Shown here: positions 26,619 to 38,245 of the stretch, piece after piece
Layout: every line of letters begins with the position of its first letter
Numbering within the stretch: position 1 is the stretch's first letter
Assembly (NCBI GenBank): GCA_025024175.1
Contig: QCXZ01000086.1
Location: 14,846,245-14,910,244 of the forward strand
From: Rhyzopertha dominica
Lineage: Eukaryota > Arthropoda > Insecta > Coleoptera > Bostrichidae
DNA length: 64,000 bases
Direction of reading: 5' to 3'
Position numbers and translations under genes: made by a program
The notes under the pieces: model-generated
Told to the model about the DNA's origin: nothing
What the model saw: the letters and a program-made list of their open reading frames with translations, nothing else
Databases searched by the model: none

Positions 26619-27805
26619 AACTACAGTGGAAACAAAAATGAAGCTATAAAAAATGTTGTAAGACATTTGGAATTATTGTTAATGTATTGTCTATTTTTAC
26701 TGGTCTATAGTTCACATCAAACACAATAAAAAGTAAATGTTAAAAAATAAAACGCACATCATTCAAAAATACGAAATTGTCAATTATCTCCATTATTATC
26801 TTTTAGACGGAATGTAGACATTTGATTGATGCTTACATTAGAGAGAGAGGGTAGCTGATAATTGGTAGATACGGGAGAGATGGGACGATGCGAGCTTCTA
26901 ATTGTTTATTGTGGTTTAATCCTGCTTGTAAATTAAGTTTTTTATAAGACTTTATTTCAGGAATGTTGTGAGAAAACTATTATTTGAACTACTATATTTT
27001 TGTGCGTGGAATTTTCCAGTAAGTATTTGAATTAGATCAAATAAAATACATTTGCAACTATTTGGGATTTAGTGTTTGGAAAAGTATTTAAAATAATCAT
27101 AAACTATTTCAAATATTTTTAAGTATTTCAAATATTTTAGTATTTTTTAAACGTTTCTCATAAAATCTAGCCTTTATAAAGAGAATAAAATATAATCACT
27201 TCATTGTTTGTTATATAGAAAATTACGCTTATCAATCCATCGTTTTCTAGTAAAAATCGGTTTTAAATCCTGTTTGTGTACTACTCTGCTATATGGCAAC
27301 ATGCATGTTAAGCTGTTAGCCTGAATACAAAATGTCTCAAAATGAGAAAGATATTTACCAGAATGGTTTAATCTAACTACGGCTCAACTAGACTTTTAAT
27401 GTCATAACAACGGTGCATGTGAGAATGATTTAAAATCTATTTCACTCTAAAACTATGAATAAATGTTGAAAATGATATAGTATAGGTACAGGGTGATTCA
27501 CATTAGTGGTTCATTAGAAACCACAGTTCGAAAGCATGGTAATTACTTATAATTATTAAGGTGGCGTAGAAACTTTTTCTTTTAATATATTTCAACTTCA
27601 AATTATACCAGAAATTTTTACAAACTTTGTTTCCATATTATTGCGTTTTTTCCTTATTAAATTTAATGTGCAATACTCTGCAATATCTCCCTTAGTATTA
27701 CTTTTTAAGACTATTCAGTTTTTGATTATAATAAAATTTTAAACAGATGAGTTTTTTGCATTTGAAATACTTTTGAAAAGTATTTTGAACAGCTCTAGTT
27801 TAACT
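26619..27805. other. AT-rich interval with an isolated mariner-like terminus
   Basis: No gene. At 27486-27500 the sequence GTACAGGGTGATTCA resembles the termini of the mariner-type copy at 49693 and the MITE at 33863, but I found no matching opposite end. Confidence 0.3.
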
Positions 27806-28060
27806 TACCTGGTTATAGTGCTTGACTTTGGAATATCAGGCATTTTTTTTTCAATAGTTGTACGGTATAGAAGATAATATGCAGATTTGGTTTTCCATAA
27901 GCTGCAGCAGGTCTAGTGTGGCACAAAGGATATTAACCTGCAACAACAATAAATATAAACAACACAGCTGGTTCAATGAGCACTGCTTATAGATGCACTA
28001 ACGGGGACAATTGTTACGGAGTAACAGCAAAACTCCAAAGAAGACGAACAGTGGATACTG
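27806..28060 (+). repeat. Dispersed repeat, copy 1 (partner 33358-33600)
   Basis: Diverged direct-orientation match to 33358-33600. Shared blocks in order: ACCTGGTTATAGTGCTTGA, ATAGTTGTACGG, TGGTTTTC, GCTGCAGCAGGTC, CCTGCAACAATAA and ACAGCTGGTT. About 250 bp, with no ORF in either. Unknown class. Confidence 0.5.
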
Positions 28061-28308
28061 CATAATAAATCCCCTCTCTTATGTTTTACTGCTAAAATGC
28101 GGAGGGGAATAGGTGTAATGGTTAACAAGCACGTACACGTTGAATCCCAAACAAGCAGTTCTAGTAACACGCGTATTAAAAGCTGTAATTAATATGAACA
28201 CCAATTTACCTATACGAGGGTGAATGCTTTCAGCGTCCATAAAATAAGATAATATTTTGTCGGATAGATCGCTGTCTCTTGAAAACACTGACAAAAAATT
28301 AATAGTCT

Positions 28309-28340
28309 GACGTTTCGATTACACCTGTAATCTTTGTCAA
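28309..28340 (-). ncRNA. Hammerhead-like motif, foldback left arm
   Basis: Minus strand: UUGACAA, A, 6-bp stem GAUUAC/GUAAUC with loop AGGU, then GAAAC-GUC. Core positions 3 and 8 are U and A. Confidence 0.45.
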
Positions 28341-28811
28341 GGACGAAGAACCTCAAAATTTGCCTGACACAAGTTCAAACAAAATTTTGAAAGTAAATAA
28401 ACAACCTGATAAAAAAGAACCTAACGATGAAAAAGGAACTACCTACCTACTAGATATAGACGAACTACTTGATAAAAGATAACTACAACATAGCCTTCCA
28501 AATGTCACCTAACTCATAATTTCCACAGTCCCTATTAAAGAAGCTATAGAAATATGTAGGAATATTAATAATTTTAATAGGGATTGTGGAAATTATGAGT
28601 TAGGTGACATTTGGAAGGCTATGTTATAGTTATCTTTTATCAAGCAGTTCGTCTATATCTAGTAGGTAGGTAGTTCCTTTTTCATCGTTAGGTTCTTTTT
28701 TATCAGGTTGGCACGTTGTTTCTATGACGTCTCGCATTCTTGGTGATTTGTTTATTTACTTGCAAAATTTTGTTTGAACTTGTGTCAGGCAAATTTTGAG
28801 GTTCTTCGTCC

Positions 28812-28843
28812 TTGACAAAGATTACAGGTGTAATCGAAACGTC
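28812..28843 (+). ncRNA. Hammerhead-like motif, foldback right arm
   Basis: Identical to the left-arm copy, on the plus strand downstream of the PLE coding C-terminus. GAAAC-GUC leaves a palindromic ACGU. Confidence 0.45.
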
Positions 28844-28919
28844 AGACTATTAATTTTTTGTCAGTGTTTTCAAGAGAGAGCTATCTACCCGACAAAATAT
28901 TATCTTACCAATTTACCTA

Positions 28920-29610
28920 ATTATTAACGACCGCAATCACTATATTACACATTCTTTTATGGAAACCAGGCAAACTATAAGCGACGTTATTTGCGCAATC
29001 TGCGCCTGCGCGTCCTTCCAGGAATGAGGTTATTGGATACTTCGAACGTTTCATTAGGCCAATGACATGACAAAGTCAGCGAAAATTTGAGGGCAAGGGG
29101 TAAGACAAACTTACAATAATAAACATTGTACTGTACCGTGGTAACAAATAAATATAACAAAAAACTAATGAAGGTCATAAGAACAGAATATTTCGATTTG
29201 CAATATTCATACAAATGCGCAAAACACCTTTGCACGATCAAGGCACGGGATTGCAGTAAAATATGGATTTGTACTTGCAGTGCTATATTTAAACAACGCG
29301 CGGAAAAACTACTTACAAAAATTAACGTACATATTGAGTCCTATGTTTCGATTTCCTCAATCGAGAAAAATGTTAGAGCACAATGTTTACCTTAAAAAAC
29401 ACGTTTGCCCCATTTATAAGTTCATGCTATTTTGACAGCTACAAATATTATTCCCAACCTTTTGTCATGTAGGCAATGTAAATCCAGTATTTTCAATTCG
29501 AGTGATGTTTCATTAGTTGAATATATAGAAGAATATATAGAAGAAACTACGTAGCTTGGAAACAAGCTGAATGAACGTATGTACTTTGTCTCACTCGATC
29601 TATCAGACTC
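28920..29610. other. Interval without a supported gene
   Basis: ORFs of 84-89 codons overlap on both strands and show no domain. TGCGCCTGCGCG near 29003 and GGCCAATGAC near 29056 resemble NRF1- and CCAAT-type promoter words, but there is no gene start to attach them to. Confidence 0.25.
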
Positions 29611-31575
29611 ACTTCGACTCATTTCGACCTAACGGTCATTCTCAAAAAGAAAACAGCGTTATACTAAACTCAGATGTGCAAAATTTTGTTTACTTTCCTT
29701 TTTTACACAACTTGTAAAGTAGAGTTGTAAAATTATCTCGTCTAGATTTGGAGGCCGACTCCATAATTTCGGCAATATCAAAGGCGTGGAAGTGGGGATT
29801 TCTATTTGCGCATTTGCTAAATGTTTTTTTCAGTTTCTGAGCTTTTTTAATTTCCAAAAGTTGCAAAAGGTTTAGAATTTACTTTTCATTTAGACTTTAG
29901 ACTTTGATGTCGTTTTCATCTAAGTAATGATTATTTTTTATGCAATGGTCAGCAAAACCTGCTGTGCTTTTATTTGAATTTATATTTGCAACATATTCTT
30001 TATGTAATTCGATTTTTAATAGATCTTCCTGATTGTCCTATGTATACCATATTACATTGCGCGCATTTTAGTTGGTAAATACCAATACCTCCCAAAGTGC
30101 ACTTATTTACCTCTATTGCTTTTATCCTGAATCCATTCAGCCTACTTTTAACGTAAACACTAACACCTTTGACATAAGTTATTGCGGCGAAAATGTGTTC
30201 TTTATCATTTATGTTAGTATTGTACAGCATTCTTTGTATTATTATTTTGTTATATTTTTTGTATTGTTAAAGGTTATTTGTTTAATTGTTGTCAATTCTT
30301 TTTATTTTTTTTCTAAGTGGTATNTTTATTAGTCTGTTAATTAAACTAGAGAACAAGGANTNCTTAACTTCCAGTAATTGNTTTGAGCAAGCCCGATTCA
30401 GTTCATTTTCTGATGATGAAAACTTCATCCTTTTCTTTTTATNCGATAAANTTTTTATTTATTCCATTTGAGAACTGCCTGTCAGTTCCCGTCCAAATNC
30501 AAANAATATCGCGAACATATCTGGTCCAGAATAATACATTCTTGAAAATTTCATTTTTCTTTGCAAAAAGCTTCTGTTCGGAATTCTACATNAAAATTTA
30601 GGCCAAGACTGGCGATAAAGGCGAACCCATTGGTAGTCAATCGTTTTGCTTGTAAAATAACTAGATCTATGCAAATTTCCACGATATCCAACAGTTCAGT
30701 TTTCTCTGTGTTTGATAGGCGGCAGCTTTCTATTTTATTTTTGAGAATTATTATATAAATTTCATTTAGATGGATAGGAGGGAAAAGTTTAGACACAACA
30801 AAAGACACAAGAATAGCGTTATTTGGTATTGATAATTCTCTTTTATCTTGTTCATGAAACCTACGCAACTCTTCTTGCTGTATTTGGATTGGCATTCAAT
30901 TGATCGCGTTGAAAGGTTGTTGGCAAATTTGCATAATTTATACGTAAGAAACGACCGGTCTCAAAGGCATTCCATTTTTGTGAATTTTTAGGAGGCCTTG
31001 TAGAAGTGGAGCTCTGGGCTTCATTATTCTTCATTTGTACTTTTCCTCGTTTGATATCAAATGTTTTGGAGATTTTAAAATGCTAGTGACGTCTTTCTGA
31101 AATTGGCCTGTAGGATCTGAATTAAACTTAGAAAAGCTGTTTGTGTTTAATAAATTATCTAATTTAGGCTGGTACTCATCTGTTTTTAAAGTGACAATGT
31201 ATTTCTGTTATCCGCTTTACACATAGTGCACATTTTTGTTTTTTGCTTTTTATTAACTTGATCTCTACATCACCCTTATATGAATGGCAATTTTGTTTGT
31301 ATTTATTTCATATCATATTTGCACACGTTTTTTTCGTTTTACGTATCTTCATTCGTTACTTCATCTAAGGCTAATTCTGTATTTATACCTAGTATTTCAA
31401 TTCCTTTTTTAGACATTGATGGATTTAAGTTACACTTTGGACCCTTANTTATTATTTTTTGTTCTGTCAGTGTAAAATTTGTATTCATAAGGTTGACTAA
31501 ACTGTCACTGAATTCAAATTTGCACTGGGGATTAAAAGAGTTGATTTTAACTCTATTTTTTTTTAATTCTTAAAT
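29611..31575 (-). mobile_element. Decayed Penelope-like element (PLE-3)
   Basis: In minus order: a glutamine/lysine-rich N-terminal part with KGPKCNLNPS (about 31420-31450), then LLKIHKNGMPLRPVVS (about 30955-31010). Next is ILVSFVVSKLF, a motif A lacking its Asp (about 30790-30830), then LPMGSPLSPVLA in another frame (about 30600-30645). Motif C reads YVRD instead of YVDD (about 30510-30530). A GIY-YIG region, KCAQCNMVYIGQSGRSIKN, lies at 30000-30100, and a hammerhead-like motif at 29616-29645. Several frameshifts and lost catalytic residues: inactive. A cluster of Ns at 30324-30593 adds uncertainty. Confidence 0.85.
29616..29645 (-). ncRNA. Hammerhead-like motif downstream of PLE-3
   Basis: Minus strand: UUGAGAA, U, 4-bp stem GACC/GGUC with loop GUUA, then GAAAU-GAGUC. 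Core positions 3 and 8 are U and A. Flanks allow a short stem I (UUUC with GAAG). Confidence 0.4.
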
Positions 31576-32987
31576 TGAGTGATATTGTGTCAATAAGTAG
31601 AACTACTTGTTAGCAATTAACACTGATTATAAATCAGTTACGCAAAACTAGATATATTAGTCATTTCCTTCTTCAATATTCACCCACGTCATTTGATTTT
31701 TAAAAAATCTATCATACAAAAGCTATGGAGCTTATTCAGAGAATTCTCAAACACCTATTAATATTTTTTGTAATTTCGAGTTATTGTTATTTATATTCTA
31801 TAAACTTATATATAAACTATAAATTTCAGTTGTTTCTTTTAGCCAATGTTTTAGTAACGTTTTTCCTCAAAGTTGTAAGACTATTAATATAGGGGATACT
31901 GCAAGTCACTTTTCTTTTAATTGTTCATCATTTGAGTAGCCTTCCTACCCTAATATCATATCGGTGAATGTATTTCTCAGAACATGTGAAAGGTCTCAGG
32001 AGATCTCAGTTGTTACAAAATAAAATTGTTTTTGTATAACATAACAATAAACACTTACAAAGCGATATTAAAGCATTTCTGTTATAATCCTAATTATCTG
32101 ACAAGTGATTTAAATCACAAAGATATATTTATCAGGATTTAAAATATCCAGATATAAATAGTCGTCAGAATAATAAAGATATAAAGAAATAAAGATCTAC
32201 CTTTTTATTGATATACCATCAACAAATAACTTTTTATAGGTTAATCATATCCACAGTCGCCCATTATGCTTAGGCAAATCTTGTCCGCAACCATGATAAA
32301 TTTAATGTTATCACTAATTCAGATGATTCTTGAAAAAGTTCAAGTATGCCCGTTCATTTTAATGTCTAAAACCAGAGCCTTTTACCTACTGAATTTACAA
32401 TAACATTCAATACAAACGAAAATTCTGTTAACATAGGCCTGAGAACTAAACTTTTTTCGCTGCAGAATACTTAAGCTTCCAAGATTTTTGTAAGCGTAAT
32501 AATTGGCTCAACTATTGATATAAATTTATTGTAGAATGTAATCTTTTAAGATGTCAGGGAACACTTAATTATTGTGCCTGAAAAAAAGGAATTGCAGAAC
32601 ATAGTTTGCGAACCTCTGACACAAAATTTAGAAACCTTTAAACATCTTTTTCAACTTTCACATGTGTGGATATATGTACATATATTAAAAATATACATTA
32701 ATAAAAGGAGTAGTCATTAAATAAACACTCATTTCTTTAAAATGTCAAAATTCACTACATACAGTACAATATACTGTTAGTGATATGATGTTTGCTATAA
32801 ATACCAATTATCCTTGTCAGAGTCGACAGCATTTTGGAATTTCAAGCCCCGTCACCAGATGGCTGTGCTGATTAAGCCTCTTAAAATATGAAATATTCTA
32901 GAAGTTCTAAGCTACTAGTGTTACTAACACATTGAGGAATTTCACAGAAAACAGCAATGAAGGAGAACAGGCCTTATGTCAATCTTA
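31576..32987. other. AT-rich interval, nothing recognised
   Basis: About 1.4 kb without supported ORFs or repeats that pair within the window. Confidence 0.3.
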
Positions 32988-32999
32988 CACTTGCAAAAT

Positions 33000-33149
33000 G
33001 GTTTGAAGGCATCCGTGGTTGTTATCGATGACATCTTGTTTTCCGGGTTGCTTCAGTTTCAGAGCTACTTCTGAGGAAGACACCGACATGAGTGTCGAAA
33101 CGTCAAGATCAAATAAGCAACGTGGGAAGCAACCCGGAAAACAAAATGT
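33000..33149 (+). mobile_element. Mini-PLE, 150 bp, with 12-bp TSD
   Basis: Flanked by CACTTGCAAAAT at 32988-32999 and 33150-33161, a perfect 12-base duplication. Inside are 25-base inverted arms (33030-33054 and 33126-33150, one mismatch) and a hammerhead-like motif between them. No coding capacity. The layout (inverted copy of the 3' end at the 5' side, ribozyme-like motif, target duplication) matches the larger PLE insertions at reduced size. A 68-codon minus ORF across it is a chance reading. Confidence 0.7.
33071..33104 (+). ncRNA. Hammerhead-like motif in mini-PLE
   Basis: CUGAGGA, A, 5-bp stem GACAC/GUGUC with loop CGACAUGA, then GAAAC-GUC. Positions 3 and 8 are C and G. Three flanking pairs (CUU with AAG) can form stem I. 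The cleanest copy in the window. Confidence 0.55.
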
Positions 33150-33357
33150 CACTTGCAAAATACTTACTAATGGACAAGGATAAATCAACACGGTTCATCA
33201 GAAGTGGTGTCCAGACAGAAAAAATATTTTTGTAAGGTATAAAAATTTCTCGAGTTTTCACAACGGTGGAGCACGTCAAGACAAAAAACAGAAGTAAATA
33301 TTAAGAAATTGGGCTAATTCGCTAAAAGACGACAAATTTATAATGTTTTTTTGTTCA

Positions 33358-33600
33358 ACCTACCTGCTTTTAGTGCTTGATGACATAATAATATCAGATA
33401 ACATCTTTGGATAGTTGTATGGCAGTAGCAACGACAAACAGAGCTCTGGTTTTCAGACAATGAGCTGAAGCAGGTCAATTGTGCATAGAGTGTGATACCC
33501 TGAAACAATAATCAATATTATAAATAACTCAGCTCCTGGTTATGGATTCATAAACGGTAAGAGAGTAATAACAAAGCTACAAAATAAGAGAACTGAATCG
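33358..33600 (+). repeat. Dispersed repeat, copy 2 (partner 27806-28060)
   Basis: See 27806-28060: same block order, diverged. ACCTGCTTTTAGTGCTTGA, GATAGTTGTATGG, GAGCTGAAGCAGGTCAA and CTGAAACAATAATCAATAT are the matching blocks here. Confidence 0.5.
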
Positions 33601-33862
33601 CAACAAAGTCCAACAACGAGAAACGAAGCTCATTTTGCACATCAGTATTTCGAAATAACACTTCTAAAAAGCAGGTTTTCGTTGAGNTAATAAAATAAAA
33701 TCGTCTACTATAAAAAATAATGAATATGTTTAATTGTTATTTTCATTTCAAATAACATTTTCTTTGCTTTTTAATTATTTTAAGTAACAAAGTTGTCTTG
33801 TTTTATTAATAATTTTTATCCTTGAATTTACTGTGTCGTGCATTTGTTTATTTTAGTGTGCT

Positions 33863-34073
33863 AATAGATAGGGTCATTCATCACGAAGAGTGGCTTACTA
33901 GAAGACTCTGGAAGCGTTTGTATCGATCATGGTGATATTTTTTGTATCTATACATGCGTAGGTTATCAAAATACGACTCGTGGAACTAAAATATTGGCAT
34001 ATACGCACTTCCGACTATACCGCAAGTACAAGCTAATTTCGTTATATTAAATGGAATACCCTGTATACTATTA
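33863..34073. mobile_element. Small MITE-like element with mariner-type ends
   Basis: Begins ATAGGGTCATTCAT and ends ATGGAATACCCTGTA. The reverse complement of the end, TACAGGGTATTCCAT, matches the beginning imperfectly and matches the 5' end of the decayed mariner-type copy at 49693 closely. About 210 bp and no ORF. Probably a non-autonomous relative; no clear TA duplication checked. Confidence 0.4.
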
Positions 34074-35699
34074 CATTCTTAGATTTCTTATAGAATTTTG
34101 ATAAGATTTTGATATGCATTTGTAGGGTAGATAGTTTTGTAGTTATTCACGTCTTTTTTCGAAGTGCGTGCTGTTTTCAATGATGAATGAAATAAAAATA
34201 TGAAATATATCCAAAAATTAAAATTAAAATATAAATGTAGGTTTAAGGGTACCACTAATTACACTCAACGAACAATTATTTGGTTTTAATACTTAGGTGT
34301 AGTACATTGTCTTGATTTTTTCTAATGTAACTGTATATCAATTGTTCTACTAGTGCAAATCTCTTTAGACTTGCAGTTATGGGTAGCAATCGTCAGTAGT
34401 TTTTGACCTACTTGCTAAGAACTATTTTTGCTAGATACTTATACCTGAAATATCTGTTTATAATATTAAAAAAGCACAGTGAAAAATCATGTATGTGGCG
34501 AATAGAATGTAATATAAGAATGGTTAACAATGCAAATAAAATTTAAAACTTTTGAAATAGGTTAAAACTATGACAAAGCGATTGACTGCTTGAAGCATCT
34601 CTAGATAATAACCGATAAACAGAAAAAAAGTTGAACACAAATAAGCGTCACTTACGTTGAATACAGCTATCTGTGTGTTGAGAAATCAACATACCCATTC
34701 AAATAGTTCTATGTTACATTTAAATAACACAATTTTTAAGCTTTTCCTAATAAAACTACAGTTCCTTTAATTTGGTACTCACTCTGAAATCAAATTCTGG
34801 CTGCAAGCCTGGGTTGACTTAAACGTGACGAACGCACCTAGTTGCCAGTAAATTTTAACAGCAAATAAAACGCGAACGAAGAGTAACCTATTTAAACGAC
34901 AAGATTTTTGCGTCCTACGCGTCCTAACAGCAATCGTGTGATTGGCCGCTTTGAACATTCGTCATATTACTACTGCGCATGTCCATCGGAATACACCTCG
35001 CGAAAATTTTATGCGATTACAAACGTATCGCATCGTAGTAACAATAAACAATAAGTAATGCCGGGATTGACTACGTGGAATGACGCACGTAAAGTACGTG
35101 GCTTAATTGTTAAATAAATATCAGAAAAGACAAATGAAGATGGTGTTACATATACTTCAAATCTTATCAGCGGTTATGTATAAGGTCAAATATCATGGCA
35201 CATACCAACGTAATATAACTATTCAATAATAATTGTAATACTACCCATCCGTTGTATTTGCTATTTTATCTTTCAAAAGATTAGTTAACATCTTAAGGTC
35301 TTTTTTATAATATTTATAGTGATAAGTATTGCGCGTGCTTTTTGGACTGATGCTTCATAAAACACAACTGAAAATTTGTGGTATTACAAAATGTAGTAAA
35401 GGGTAATTTCAATTCAAATTTTACATATATAAAAAAATTTAATGCAACAAATGCATGTTGCTGATGTTATATTTGAATCACATTATTATCTTCTATCTTC
35501 TTTTATTATCTTATTATCTTCACTAATTTCTAGTTATAACTGAAGGACATAACCCGTGGTTTGTGTCCCAGAACCCTATGTTAGTCCGCATTTTATAGGT
35601 AATATCTTTAATTCGTGCATTAATGTACACATCTCTCGAAAGCATTCGTTTAAGAGCAAGTCTTTTTCTTAGCCAACTGTTTGCTTTGATCTTTACCAC
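34074..35699. other. Interval without genes; CpG-richer patch at about 34800-35100
   Basis: Mostly AT-rich. At 34800-35100 the composition changes and contains GATTGGCC (inverted CCAAT) and CTGCGCATGTCC (NRF1-like). This could be a promoter-like patch, but no coding start follows within 600 bases. Confidence 0.25.
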
Positions 35700-36110
35700 C
35701 AAGCGGTTAGCTGTTCTTTGTTAACAATTTAAATTATTTAAAAAATCAGTTCATGGTGATGTTTTCCCAGATAAGTGGAAAATGCGAATGTCATTCCTGT
35801 TTTTAAGTCTCGATTTATAAACTATAGGCTTATCAGTTAAATTGAGATTATTGAAAGTTTAGTCGCGCTTAAAAAATGTTATCTGTCTAGCTCAATGGAT
35901 TTCATGCTCAACGAAGCACTTATAAATTACTGATGCTGGGGAGCCGCATATAATGGACCTATTTTATTTAATATTTTTGTAAAGATATTTACTTTGATAT
36001 ATCATCAGCTTGTTTGCTGTATGCCGGCGATTTAAAATTGTACAAAAAAGCACACTCTTGTAGTGGAGGAAATCCATGCGAAAAAGAAGCTTATTTAACG
36101 AAATAATAAA
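35700..36110 (+). mobile_element. RT fragment of a CR1-like element
   Basis: Plus strand: a VFPDKWKM block (entry to the RT palm, about 35760-35785), then readable remnants of a GPLLFNIFV-type block (about 35955-35980). After that comes LLYAGDLKLYKK, a YADD box changed to YAGD (about 36015-36050). Frames are broken and the motif A region is mostly missing. The next part expected of such a Pol appears at 38825 on the same strand. Confidence 0.6.
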
Positions 36111-36786
36111 GATTAGCTTAGAACCAATTCAAACACACATAGCTGTGTTCGTCATATAATTTTCCATAGGGACATATAATTTACGAGATTTTTTACTAGT
36201 ATCGTCCTTTTATATTTATAAAAAATTGAGAAAATAATTATTTTTGAAATTTGTGCTTTGTAATACTTATTGCGCGATATCTCGGAAACTAAAAAACACA
36301 ACAATAAACAAATTTTTAAGCGAAAGTAAATATCAGTGCACTTCCATTGGTTTATAACCTGAATATTAATTAAAACTAGGCTAAAATTAATTAACAGTCA
36401 GAACTTAGGTGTTTGAGCTAGTACGTACTTCGATATGCGAGAAACTTTTTTATTAATGGAATTTGCGTATACCATGATCAAGAGAAAACGAAACGAAGGT
36501 ATACAGTAGTATTTAATGAAAGTGCTATAGTTTCTACGTTATGATTTTTTATGTTTCGATGACCGGTTGCGCTGAGCTCTAGCCACGTCTCCTATGTCTG
36601 CGTGCCGTTTAGTAAACGGCGTATACTACGGGCTTACGGGCGGACAATGTTGACGAGCAACGCAGATCTACTTTAATCCTTTCTATGGTTTAGACCATTT
36701 CTATGTGGTACTCTCTTTTCAAATAATTCAACACTTTTTTACTACGTTATGCCACTTTATTGTGTAAACAAATTTACCTATAAGGC

Positions 36787-36818
36787 GACAATGGTTTCGA
36801 CTTTTCGGTCATCGTCGG
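36787..36818 (-). ncRNA. Hammerhead-like motif, orphan copy
   Basis: Minus strand: CCGACGA, U, 3-bp stem GAC/GUC, then GAAAC, loop CAUU, GU, C. Here stem III closes on itself with two pairs (AC/GU), and C3-G8 is kept. No PLE coding sequence was recognised beside it. Confidence 0.4.
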
Positions 36819-36854
36819 GCTGTTTTATTTTTCAAAGCAGAAGTATTTAAGTAT

Positions 36855-37235
36855 TTAACACCTTGTGCTGCGAGTTGCATTATGAATGTACAACGCTAAA
36901 CCAACAGGAAAGCTGTTAAGTTTGAATTTTCTCTTGTAAAGACCCATAACTATATTGCAAAGAATAACTGCTTTGCGACTTATTGGAACATCTGCATCAT
37001 TATAAATCGGCTTGTCTATTAGACAGGAAAATAAAATCAGCACTCTTTTAGGCACTTGTTTAACAAAACTTGAATAATTTATTTCAGTAGGAGCCGGAAA
37101 AATGTTACTTTCTTGTTGAAATTTTTCCACATCTTTCCTTAGTATACTCGTATGTACTTGCAGCTTTATGCAGAATACGTATTTCTTCCTCATAAGAAAT
37201 GTTTTCTTTGCTAAAACAGTTATTCGCGCTAGCAA
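36855..37235 (-). pseudogene. Fragment of a transposon-like or multicopy insect protein (middle part)
   Basis: 126 codons open. Distinctive part: FVKQVPKRVLILFSCLIDKP then ISRKAVILCNIVMGLYKRKF and LALYIHNATRST. The pattern (a PKR..L..LI block, K.-directed helix, then a LA.YIHN.TRS block) is one I associate with large multicopy insect proteins that begin with a CxxC finger and are often transposon-linked; the family name is not certain. A fitting N-terminal piece lies upstream on the same strand at 38246-38386. The piece ends right beside a PLE-type motif at 36787, which may mark the insertion that cut it. Confidence 0.45.
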
Positions 37236-37421
37236 GCTTTGGTTGATTTTGCACTTGTTTTTTGATTGCGTTTTTTTTGAGCTTTTTTACGTTTAGTTTT
37301 GGTATATAGTGACTTAATAGTATATTACGTAATAATTGTTGTAAAAACCTTTTTACGCACGACGCGTAATTCTATGAGCGCGTAATTGCATTACAATACC
37401 TTTTACGTACTATACTTTACT

Positions 37422-37769
37422 TACGACTACTACTGTAAATACTTAAGAATACACCGTCTGCAATCAACGTAAGATACCTATTACGTATGGTAAAAAATCG
37501 CACAGGTTGGTAAAAAAAATCATACAGTAACCGCCTAGCAACGGACCACAAAGAGAGAGATGATATCACAATGATTTCAAAATTAATCGGCTATGAAAAC
37601 CTTTTTGCTACAATGCTAAGTACCATAAACATGTTTGCCTACGACCACTACTGTAAATACCTAAAAACACACCGTCTGCGATCAGTGTAAAATACCTATT
37701 ACGTACGGTAAAGAAAACGACAGCTTACTAAAAAAAATCGTAGTTTTTCTAGAAACCGCCTAGCAACGG
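37422..37769. repeat. Direct repeat pair of about 125 bp
   Basis: 37422-37545 and 37640-37769 share ACTACTGTAAATAC, ACACCGTCTGC, AATACCTATTACGTA and a closing CCGCCTAGCAACGG. Similarity is about 80 percent by eye. The second copy lies inside the inverted-repeat element described next; the first lies outside. Confidence 0.6.
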
Positions 37770-37826
37770 TACTTAGCATTGTAAGCAAAAAGGTCTTCAT
37801 AGATGATTAATTTTGAAATCATTGTG
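37567..37826. mobile_element. MITE-like element with 58-bp inverted ends
   Basis: Left arm 37567-37624 (CACAATGATTTCAAAATTAA...) and right arm 37768-37826 are reverse complements with about four differences. Internal sequence is the second copy of the direct repeat. No ORF. A target duplication is not obvious. It sits between the two pieces of the broken Cys-finger gene. Confidence 0.6.
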
Positions 37827-38245
37827 ATTCTTTAGCAGCTGTTATTGTTTTGTCGTATGTTGAACGACCAGTTCCTAAGTGAAGCAATTACAATAAAACT
37901 TTTGCGTTTATCTTCTTGACAAGCATGTTCTAAACTTGAAAATATTACCTTGCACTTAACCAAAACACTTCACATCTACAGTCTTCTGTTAAGCGACGTT
38001 TTTTAACTATTTAGAGTAAACACTTCTCAGCAAACAGATTTTACTCTTAAAAAAGACAAGCAATGTGTTAATCATTTAAAATTTTACCTGTTTGCAGTGA
38101 TACCAGACCCTTTCGATTTTTCTTGCCAGTATGACGACATTAAACGCATTCGTCTAATATCAAATGAAGATGAACTGTCACAACGAGTTACGCGTACTCC
38201 AGAAATACCAGGATGTTCGCCGTCATCGCTGGTTTGCCACCATCA

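Larger units (their letters stand above)
28213..28906 (+). mobile_element. Foldback PLE insertion (5'-truncated, inverted 3' end) with 13-bp TSD
   Basis: Arms 28245-28540 and 28573-28907 are inverted copies, with about 40 extra bases in the right arm at 28711-28750, separated by 32 bases. The whole is flanked by ACCAATTTACCTA at 28200-28212 and 28907-28919, a target-site duplication. On the plus strand the centre encodes KEAIEICRNINNFNRDCG followed by NYELGDIWKAML, the usual C-terminus of a PLE GIY-YIG protein, followed by 3' UTR and a hammerhead-like motif. The left arm is therefore an inverted copy of the element's own 3' end, the same arrangement as in PLE-1. Confidence 0.8.

Noticed and set aside
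29126..29395. 89-codon plus ORF and its antisense partner
   Set aside because: Both strands open, no domain-like sequence, AT-rich context; unsupported.
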